From NCBI RefSeq assembly GCF_950023065.1, contig NC_088679.1, positions 35,278,001-35,342,000 of the forward strand: a stretch of DNA of 64,000 nt. The letters run 5' to 3'. A model generated the notes under the pieces. It was not told the origin of the DNA and searched no databases. It worked only from the letters and a program-made list of their open reading frames with translations. This document shows positions 58,001-64,000 of this stretch, piece by piece (position 1 is the stretch's first letter; the number at the start of each line of letters is the position of its first letter). This DNA is from Planococcus citri (taxonomy: Eukaryota; Arthropoda; Insecta; Hemiptera; Pseudococcidae). A program made the translations under genes and the position numbers.

Positions 58001-60628
58001 GAATGAGCCATTGCGTAGGTTTTGAAAATAACAGTGCGGGGTAACATTTCTATGAGAACAGTGAACCACTGTAGCCACTCACCAGAAGAAAATGTTAGAT
58101 TGGGAAGCTACCAAAAATAATTGAAAATTGCTCTAAAATTTGCGCAAAAAGTGTGTGACAGTTTTCAAATGTGAAATGTAAGCTTCCTATGGACTTATTG
58201 CAATTGCAATTTGCACAATAATGGACCTTCGTGTTCTATGATAATGAGAATGTGTCAATTTTTTCAAAAAATAATTGTGCAAAATTTTCAAAAATCTGCT
58301 GAAGGGTCCAGAACTGCATAAACCGGGTTGAACCTTTTTCCAATTCATTTTTAGGAGCGAGGGGGTGGGAAATACAGTACTTACCAAATTTCAGCTACCC
58401 AGGTCAATTTGGTAAAATTTTCATTTTTTCGAATTTTTTTCACCAATGATTTTCAAAAATTCGCCAAAAATCAAAAAATGCACTTTATGACCTGAAATTT
58501 TGGCTACTTCTCTCTTTATCATGAGTCAAATTTCGCTCTTTTCTGTAATGTGATGGAGGAGGATATCCAACCAACTGTTCAGAGGAACGTCTTCACAATT
58601 TTATTGGTGACAACTCGGTGAAAGTTGAAAACTTCACCAGACGAAGTTTCCAAAGTAGTAGCTTGTTTTTTCTCTTCTTCCAGATAAAAATTTTCAAATT
58701 ATAAAGTACTCAGATGGTTCGAATAGTTATAATTATTTTGAAAAATTGGCTGACTTTTGTTTTCCCTGGTCCTTGTAAAACATCGGAATTAAAAATCCAT
58801 CCCTATGGCTTTCGACTTCTTACACAGATATAGGTAAAAATATACCTGCGCTATTCGAATCTAACACATTTGAACTTGATTTTTTGCCTAAATTTTTAAT
58901 TTCGTCATCGTAGCTGTGTTGTTTTGGCACTTGTGACTTTCTACGTGTCCGTAAAGCTGCCGGAATAGGTTTAGGTGCGTTACTTGAGCGTCTATTGCAT
59001 TCGTTTGGTTCTGGTGCATTATCGTCTATATTAAAATAATATGCAATTCATAAATCAATACAACTGTAAAAAGCTGAGCATTAGAAAGTGAAAATAACTA
59101 TTTTCTTTAGCTTTAATTCAATACGACGTTATTTCGCGTGACTAAATATTTAGTTATCAGAGTATAGTTTACGATAATTATAGGTACACAAAAAATATTA
59201 CTCAAGCATCAGCTCGTGTGATTAACAATTTATTCGAAAATTTAAATTATTTCGATAACGTGCAAATTATCGGTTTAACTCTACCATACCATTAAAAATA
59301 TGGTTACCGATTCAAATTTTTAAAGGACTGCGTGTTGTCATAATTTTAATTATAACATTTTTTTTTAGAGTAGTTAGCAGCTCATTAGCTATTCGTGCTT
59401 TATTAGAGATTTTTACCAATATAGCTTAATAAATCTAAGTGCGTTACTTTTCATTATGCTGTGGCTGCTGAAATTAAAACGCACTACCTACTCAACGGAA
59501 AAGTATATCATTTTTGGCTTACCTGAATTTCTCTTATCTTTATCTTTATATTGCATGCTTTCATTGGTCGACGGTCTTCGATCGTACGGTGAAGTGGGTC
59601 CAGGTGGTTTAATTTGTTGACCAGGTCCGGACGACGAGCCTGACCTGGCAGTGCGTTGTTTCTGTCTCCATTCCAGCTCCCTCTCCCATCTCATTTCTTC
59701 GCGTTTTTCACTAGCAACCTTTAACAAAGCCTGCACCCATCAGATTGTTCACCTGCGTAGATCTAGCCTAAGCTATATGGTGCACATAACTCGCGAGAAA
59801 TTATCATCACCGCAATCGGTGATGAAAACTCGCTGCACAGTAGATAATGGTGGTGCTGGTGGGGCTGAGAGGTGGTAAAGTTTTCGCATATTTTTGATTA
59901 TCTTGCTCGTCAGGCATAGGATATAAACCGTAATAAACGAGAAGAAACCTTAACCGGCGGCGCACAAAATCCTCGTAATTCGGTAGTCAACAAAAGCCTC
60001 ATTGCGGTCGAACAGGATATACCTCCAGCAGAATGCAAAGCTCCCTAATATGCGAGGATTTATCCGACATTTTCGGCCCCCGAAATTATTCATAAAAATG
60101 CAAATAATTCGCCATTTTGAATATATTTATACGTAAAATGAATCTCGTCTAATAATATGATAATTCTGGTAAAAGTAGTATAAAGGTAGAAAGGAATTTT
60201 TTCTGATAAAATACTTATTAATTTTGGTTCGTCGAAGAGTAAATTTTCTACTACTTCTTTTTTCTTAATCAAAAACTTCCTCGTCTCGTCTATAGCTTAC
60301 GACGAAGACGACGACGATGGTTTTAAAAATAATAATAATAAAAATGAAATCATATTTCAACGCTGCTTACTTTTTCTAGCTCTTTTAACGATGCCGGTGA
60401 TACATCCGAATGCCTGCGAAGTTCCGGCGATCTCGGCGGCGCCAATCCAGCCCCTAACGATTGTATATTCGTGCCGGAATTCGACGAACTGATTCGAATA
60501 TCGGAATGTCGTCTTTGTAACGTATCTACGATTGGTACATCTAGTAAACTATCTTGCGAATCTTGAGCTACGATTAATTGTTGTACACTTTGTTGCTTCC
60601 GTCTACAAACGCTACACGACCACAGCGA
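39792..60628 (-). CDS. Rim: Rim (Rab3-interacting active-zone scaffold), 3' twenty exons
   Basis: Presynaptic active-zone organiser: through its zinc finger, PDZ and C2 domains the family links Rab3 vesicles, Munc13, calcium channels, ELKS and RIM-BP. Exons from 5' to 3' on the - strand: 60628-60371, 59730-59523, 59025-58846, 55619-55362, 53407-53320, 51207-51017, 50716-50651, 50565-50441, 48869-48757, 48646-48585, 48482-48430, 48187-47952, 47863-47703, 46640-46500, 46370-46167, 46082-45924, 45818-45728, 43346-43288, 40271-40170, 40093-39792. The 3057 nt chain in frame to TAA (1018 residues). Order: end of the zinc finger (LWSCSVCRRKQQ), serine/arginine linkers, PDZ (RGFGMRVVGG), C2A, linker, C2B. 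The start codon and most of the zinc-finger domain lie upstream of 60628, probably outside the window. Confidence 0.94.
40170..40271 (-). CDS. Rim: Rim exon: start of C2B
   Basis: GNIDLGLELCITKGQLAVKV, then CSARGLTPSDNPP. 102 nt, phase 1 to phase 1. Confidence 0.93.
40272..43287 (-). other. Rim: Rim intron (3.0 kb)
   Basis: No exon seen. 42470-42910 is a degenerate low-complexity stretch of repeated GTGAATGAA, GTGCATAAAA and GTGTAAAA words. Confidence 0.55.
43288..43346 (-). CDS. Rim: Rim small exon before C2B
   Basis: 59 nt encoding DDRKLGPFQLEPRFNSFTK. Flanked by GCAG and GTAGGTA; phases match both neighbours. Confidence 0.82.
43886..43960. repeat. Imperfect hairpin, about 75 nt
   Basis: The arms TTCATCTC..GTTCACTT and TTATTCTCA pair with TGAGAAAGAGTGAGGGAAGTG, AAC and GGAGATGAGA around an AAACCC loop, with one 4-base bulge and few mismatches. 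The size suits a microRNA precursor, but the reading is structural only. Confidence 0.5.
44166..44200. repeat. Perfect inverted repeat
   Basis: TAGAAAATAAATCCA and TGGATTTATTTTCTA flank a short centre containing ATCGAT. Outside the arms, GTGTGAAAAAAAAA is repeated directly on both sides (about 44150 and 44202). Confidence 0.8.
45728..45818 (-). CDS. Rim: Rim acidic linker exon
   Basis: 91 nt; SSDRRKESKDSVPELAEP, then GDQQNDDDEP. Polar linker between C2A and C2B. Confidence 0.85.
45924..46082 (-). CDS. Rim: Rim linker exon
   Basis: 159 nt; IPPVTYSSKGRRRSSCTPRP, then DEILKNLKAVKGELLGRSMS. Contains one RRxS site. Symmetrical phase 1-1, so it can be skipped without a frameshift. Confidence 0.87.
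46167..46370 (-). CDS. Rim: Rim linker exon with two RRxS sites
   Basis: 204 nt, symmetrical phase. DRDSEIDGGDGTYGFLHPDH, SRRGSSQSEQ and SRRSSFQSTQ. The acceptor is CCAG at 46371-46374. Confidence 0.87.
46500..46640 (-). CDS. Rim: Rim exon: end of C2A
   Basis: EVVIPEIDLTIDTPVWYRIE closes the C2A sandwich, followed by the proline-rich start of the linker (NQYFPDSPTPSLDG). Confidence 0.92.
46641..47702 (-). other. Rim: Rim intron (1.1 kb)
   Basis: Nothing recognised apart from a G run of about 13 at 47269-47281. Confidence 0.55.
47703..47863 (-). CDS. Rim: Rim exon: middle of C2A
   Basis: DNDQIIFTDVAEPNQNPIWN, then EVTIWDQRPDGEQVFIG. Joins both neighbouring C2A exons in phase. Confidence 0.93.
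47952..48187 (-). CDS. Rim: Rim exon: start of C2A
   Basis: LQLEFWCKEKKSVLVVSILA, ADSLPLRDDYYFGG, EAFIRLRLIPT. Preceded by a glutamine/lysine-rich stretch. It begins with an in-frame ATG directly after the acceptor, which is a splice coincidence and not a start. Confidence 0.92.
48430..48482 (-). CDS. Rim: Rim micro-exon with RxLPxxP motif
   Basis: 53 nt encoding PHEPVISPTRRKLPKTP. RKLPKTP fits RxLPxxP, the pattern by which RIMs bind RIM-BP SH3 domains. In vertebrate RIMs that site lies between the C2 domains; here it lies before C2A. Confidence 0.82.
48585..48646 (-). CDS. Rim: Rim small exon after PDZ
   Basis: 62 nt encoding MNESKDDLISQTRKKNPEIV. The acceptor tract is the A/T run around 48650-48670 on the + strand. 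Confidence 0.83.
48757..48869 (-). CDS. Rim: Rim exon: second half of PDZ
   Basis: ILELCGIPLMDLSFDEVTSI, then MDRTGDVIDMVVETQG. DEVTSIMDRT corresponds to the second PDZ helix. Confidence 0.94.
48870..50440 (-). other. Rim: Rim intron splitting PDZ (1.6 kb)
   Basis: T/A-rich with recurring 'TTTCTCGxGAAATT' and 'TTTGAACCCATTxxxxTAGGTC' words near 49290, 49570, 49720, 50185 and 50310. This suggests a decayed tandem repeat of unclear period. Confidence 0.45.
50441..50565 (-). CDS. Rim: Rim exon: first half of PDZ
   Basis: RGFGMRVVGGKPGPDGTLYT, then YIVWTMPGGPAEKAGLRKGD. GFGMRV is the carboxylate-binding loop typical of RIM PDZ domains. Confidence 0.95.
50651..50716 (-). CDS. Rim: Rim small exon before PDZ
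   Basis: 66 nt, phase 1-1: SDVSPVRRVILRRDPNERIH. A basic N-terminal extension of PDZ. Confidence 0.87.
51017..51207 (-). CDS. Rim: Rim linker exon
   Basis: 191 nt: AGMLGSPRQSLSAIP, SLRRQSSLSGEDIKIVIDD, then VDQLELDHQP. Contains one RRxS site. Confidence 0.9.
51208..53319 (-). other. Rim: Rim intron (2.1 kb)
   Basis: No exon or element recognised. ACAGGGTGTTTCAG at 51969 resembles transposon ends but has no partner. Confidence 0.5.
53320..53407 (-). CDS. Rim: Rim linker exon
   Basis: 88 nt: PNDGGESSSPSLAEFTDEER, then RARRRGSQL. Contains one RRxS site. Confidence 0.87.
53408..55361 (-). other. Rim: Rim intron (2.0 kb)
   Basis: AT-rich; nothing recognised. Confidence 0.5.
55362..55619 (-). 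CDS. Rim: Rim linker exon with four RRxS sites
   Basis: 258 nt, phase 1-1. PRRASAYD, GRRSSFRTPS, ARRRASCRPP and VRRQSMKPKP. Antisense frames here (55208-55597) are shadows. Confidence 0.9.
57285..57400 (+). repeat. Dispersed GGAGCC repeat family copy
   Basis: ATCGATTAGAAACAAG, TTGTTTTGAG, GAGGGCTCCGCAGATTTTTT and TTTCCACAACATTTTACC keep the order of the 5396-5665 copy but are diverged. Confidence 0.5.
58280..58400 (-). repeat. Dispersed GGAGCC repeat family copy (inverted)
   Basis: On the - strand: ATTGGAAAAAGGTTCAACCC, GCAGTTCTGGACCCTTCAGC, then AGATTTTTGAAAA, as in 5396-5470. Confidence 0.55.
58846..59025 (-). CDS. Rim: Rim linker exon with two RRxS sites
   Basis: 180 nt, phase 1-1. NAPEPNECNRRSSNAPKPIP, then RTRRKSQVPKQHSYDD. 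Confidence 0.88.
59523..59730 (-). CDS. Rim: Rim exon after zinc finger
   Basis: ALLKVASEKREEMRWERELE and WRQKQRTARSG continue the charged helix predicted after the zinc finger. DRRPSTNES follows. Confidence 0.9.
59731..60370 (-). other. Rim: Rim intron (0.6 kb)
   Basis: Nothing recognised; a short GACGAAGACGACGACGATGG run lies near 60302. Confidence 0.5.
60371..60628 (-). CDS. Rim: Rim exon: end of zinc-finger domain
   Basis: SLWSCSVCRRKQQ is the last CxxC pair of the FYVE-like finger in the Rab3-binding region (vertebrate RIMs have a similar W-C-x2-C-RKQQ). Two RRHSD sites follow. It is the most 5' Rim exon visible; phase 0 at both ends. Confidence 0.9.
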
Positions 60629-63600
60629 CTGTGAAAATATACGTAAATTATATTCTAATCGCTGTACATATAAAGTTGCTACTTGCTAAGATCGTATAAG
60701 ATGTATACTTATTTAGCTATTTTCTCTTCGCTTAAAATAGCTACTTCGTAGATTACGTGGCAAAACGTCAAATTTAGCATTACTTTAACGCGCCAACGAC
60801 TTTTTAACCACCTCATGCGCTCGATCTTACAGGTACCTTCGACACAGCTCGATCGTAATTTAATAAAATCTTAAATCGAATCGCGTATCTATTCAGTTAT
60901 CCTATAACACGCGTCTTCTTCACGCTCGTAAAACAGATTAAATTTAAGCTACTTTTCTCGTTTCCCCAAATTAATTATTAATAACGTCGTCCTTTTCCAA
61001 GGCGAATCGTACTATTTTCGTATTTCGATAACGGCGATGAATATTGAAAAATTCCACCGTTTACACATTCCAATAAATTTTCATTAAAAAGCATTCCTAC
61101 TTCTAGCCTGCGTAAGTCGGTATACTATATGTAGGTACACGTAGTTTTAACTTCCACTACGTATATAACTACATATATACCGTCGTAACCTCCTGTATCA
61201 ATAAATACCAACAATATGTAGGCCTTAAGTGGGTAAAATTTGTTCGTGACTCCTTTGAAAAAAAAAACAACGAAGAATAAAAGAGAAAAAAGAATCACAA
61301 AGCGGTTCTTTTCAAGCCTGATTTTCTTCGTATTTGGAGCCACCCACTCCGAAAACTTCACCTAAAATACTGCATTTACCGGAAAAGGTTTCACCCTCTG
61401 CATCCGCTGTATTTCTACCAAAACATCAATATCTCCACATATTTTTTTCCATAGAGCTTTATGGTGTCCATCTACAAGACTTTGTGGATTAAATTCACTT
61501 ACACCTAGAGTGTGAAATTTTGTTTTCTAAATCAATCAAGCAACGTAACGATGAATTACTTCAAAAAAATGGAGTAAAAAATCGGAGTATCGGGACTCAC
61601 CAAGAGACATTTTTCGACTTTTCCAAATTTTCAGCAACCTTTCTCCCCTCAAAACTCTATCTACCCCCAAAAGTGATTACATATTTTTTCAAACCAAAAT
61701 TTTATGTTTAAAAATTGATAGTTTTCATTTTTTTTTACACTGAACGATTGGGTCATATTCAATGAATTTTCAGCTGCCAGGTTGGGATTTGATTTTTTAA
61801 AATTTGCTAATTACTATCAAAATGCGATGGATTCCAAAATTTAATTTTCTCCTTCGGATTCCAAATGAAAGGAGGTCCTTCGATAAGGCAATTTTTTCGC
61901 ACCAGACAGTTATCGACTCGACCATTCTTAAAATGTTGTAATAAATGTCCCAAATACCTACGAATCCACTGTTAGTTAACCCAAAATGACCATTTTTGGG
62001 CTCCAGGGGTTCCCAAAGTAGTGAATAAAAAACGAATTTTAGGAATCACTGATGAGTATTATTTTCAAAAACTTTTTCATCGTAAAATATCTGTTTGAAC
62101 CCGATAAACGTTTTTTTTAGAGCCCCCACTTTAGGCATCCCTAAAAAAGGCGTTTATAGACATTTTTTCAAATAAATTTAAGGACCATTTGAAACACACT
62201 AGCAAGTGCTCGATAATTTTTCATTTGATTTTTCCTGTAACTTTCATAATAGATATTTTTTTTGAATCAAATTCTGAGATTTTACTCTTTGAAACAACGT
62301 TAAAAACACTTTTCATTTTTCAAAATTTTTGTACTTTTGCTCTCTACGTGAAAATTTTGTTGATTGTCAAAAATTTCCAAACATTTTAGTTTTTCACCAA
62401 ATTTTTTTTGAATCTCAAAATAGGTGATTTCAAAGTAAGATGTTTTCAAAATCGAAAAACCTGACCTCACTTCATTTTAATTTTTTCAAAGAATAAACAT
62501 TTTTCTTTGTGAGCTGTCGAAGTTTTTGAAAAAAGAATGAAACGCTATGTTTAGATTTTTCCTTTGTGGGTCCTGGAGAAATTCAGGAGAGAATCGGGAA
62601 AGTTTTCGAGTGATGAAAAACTTTGGCCTTTCGTTTTCATCTGCATTTTCAAATTTAGCTCCAGGAGTCAACATACCTAATCGCTTTGAGAAAAATTAAG
62701 AGGATCTTTTTGATTTACAATACATTTATGTGAATGGTGATTAAATCGGTCGTTTTTTTCGAATATGAAAACCCAATTTTTAATTTAACTGCTCTTCTGT
62801 AAATTTTTGAAATCCATTCGTTGAATTACCAAATTCGGAACTTTGAAGAATTAAGTTACCTACCATACTATCTCTTGTAATATTGTATCAAATGCAAAAA
62901 TATGAATATCTAGTTATGGAAAAGGAGTTGCGAATAAGACAATTGACCAGACTTTCTTGAAAAAAGACCGGATTCAACGATCGTTTCAACTTGTTTTTGA
63001 AAAGAATCAAACAAAGAGTTGACTTGAAGTTGACTATGAATTATACGAGAAAAAACTCGTTTGCCTAATCTCACTGTAATATTCACTTAAGATAACGATG
63101 AATTACATTTGTCAGGTTGTGTTTTTAAGAGCTTGTTAGCTGTTTGTTGGAACCAGAAATTTTGTCAATTCATGTATAGGTATATTTTGAGTGAGAAAAG
63201 ATTTGATGTCGTCAGCTGTGATGATGGTAAGGGGGACAGGGTATTCGCAGATTTTGCATAAGTATCAACAATTTCGTTTCCAGTGATTCCAATGTGGCTG
63301 GGAACATACATAAACTGAATAATAAAGTGGGAATTGTGTAGCTCAAATAGTTTTTTAAGAATATTTTGAACTATAGGGTGATCGAGAAAATAGGTTTTGT
63401 ATAGAAATCAATGAACTTAAGGAATCACTCTGGATCAAAAAATGTTTGTTATCTGGTTCAGAGGTGAGTATATCTCAGAGGCAATGATAGATAGCAGTGA
63501 GTTCAAAAGAGTAAATAGATGAACAGTTTGGGAGTTTGAAATTTGAAATTGCACCATTTATAGAGTATGCATATCTAGAATGATGATTTGGTGCTTTTGA

Positions 63601-64000
63601 TCCATCTGTGAAACAGAGGTTGAATTCAGGATATTTTGATAGAAGTTCCAGATAGTTATTTTTAATTACTAATGGGGAATGACTTTTCTTTGAATAATTG
63701 AAGAGCTCTATTCCAAAGTGGGTTAAGTCACTTTTTCTCCAAAAAAATCGTTTAAAATTTTTGAGGCTAAAATTTGTTCTGTTTGCAAAGGTCGGTGCAC
63801 CTTTCCTTTCTTTGGACATAGATCAATTGAAGAGTGATATTCCAAAACTCGCTTTGTCCATTTTTATCAAAGTTGAGTTTTCAGCGGTACCTGGTAGATG
63901 AAATATTAACTCACATTCCTACATCATCAACCTACCAAAATGAGGTGTTGCACTCACCTAAATAGCCAAATTACTAAAAATTTAAAAAAAAATAATGTTC
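60629..64000 (-). other. Presumed 5' Rim intron
   Basis: No further Rim exon (the rest of the zinc finger and the Rab3-binding helix) is seen. AT-rich, with a non-LTR retrotransposon relic near the right edge. Confidence 0.5.
63150..63819 (-). pseudogene. Non-LTR retrotransposon RNase H relic
   Basis: The - strand frame 63819-63475 contains LCFTDGSKAP and SIYSFELTAI, the first two active-site blocks of the RNase H domain found after reverse transcriptase in insect non-LTR elements. After a stop and a +1 frame change, VPSHIGITGNEIVDTYAKSA at about 63305-63246 gives the last block, with its aspartate. The middle block is lost, so the copy is dead. No reverse transcriptase is seen before the window ends, but it may lie to the right. 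Confidence 0.75.

Larger units (their letters stand above)
55620..58845 (-). other. Rim: Rim intron (3.2 kb)
   Basis: Contains two copies of the dispersed GGAGCC family, at about 57285-57400 (+) and 58280-58400 (-). No exon seen. Confidence 0.5.

Noticed and set aside
1..64000. CRISPR arrays, operons, ribosome-binding sites
   Set aside because: The window is eukaryotic; tandem repeats here lack the fixed repeat/unique spacer pattern.
1..64000. tRNA or rRNA genes
   Set aside because: No cloverleaf boxes or rRNA-like GC-rich conserved blocks noticed by eye; a covariance-model scan was not possible.

Overview
The window is eukaryotic and reads as AT-rich insect DNA: short exons with clean GT/AG borders, long T-rich introns, many decayed transposons, and the palindromic word GTAGGTACCTAC scattered everywhere. 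Gene content (a Sidestep-family receptor, an M1 aminopeptidase-like membrane protein, the synaptic protein Rim) fits an arthropod. I lean towards Hemiptera (mealybug-like) on repeat texture, but that is an impression, not a demonstration.

Layout. (1) 2.1-30.1 kb, + strand: the 3' thirteen exons of a Sidestep-type immunoglobulin receptor (half of Ig1, Ig2-Ig5, one FN3, one membrane span, cytoplasmic tail). All exon phases join without a stop; the 5' exons lie left of the window. Its large introns hold most of the repeats: two fold-back families, a hAT-type element with a perfect 8-bp target duplication inside a retroelement relic, and a ~0.75-kb minisatellite whose unit contains a consensus ecdysone-receptor IR-1 site. 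(2) 30.1-33.5 kb: intergenic, with a pogo/Tigger-type MITE. (3) 33.5-37.8 kb, + strand: a complete 14-exon, 945-residue M1 aminopeptidase-like gene. Its frame is intact, but HEXXH and GAMEN are both replaced, so it is a probable pseudoenzyme. (4) 37.8-39.8 kb: convergent 3' ends, with opposed AATAAA signals 14 bp apart. (5) 39.8-60.6 kb, - strand: twenty 3' exons of Rim, from the last CxxC of the N-terminal zinc finger through PDZ, C2A and C2B to the stop codon (1018 residues in frame). The earlier exons lie beyond 60.6 kb, probably outside the window. (6) 60.6-64 kb: presumed Rim intron or upstream DNA with a decayed non-LTR RNase H relic on the - strand.

The two flanking genes belong to the nervous system: Side receptors guide motor axons as partners of Beat proteins, and Rim organises the presynaptic active zone. 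The aminopeptidase-like gene between them has no visible link to either. The observations I rate highest are the EcRE-bearing minisatellite, the intact but catalytically dead aminopeptidase, and the hAT insertion into a relic in which an RNase H-like segment follows an integrase-like one.
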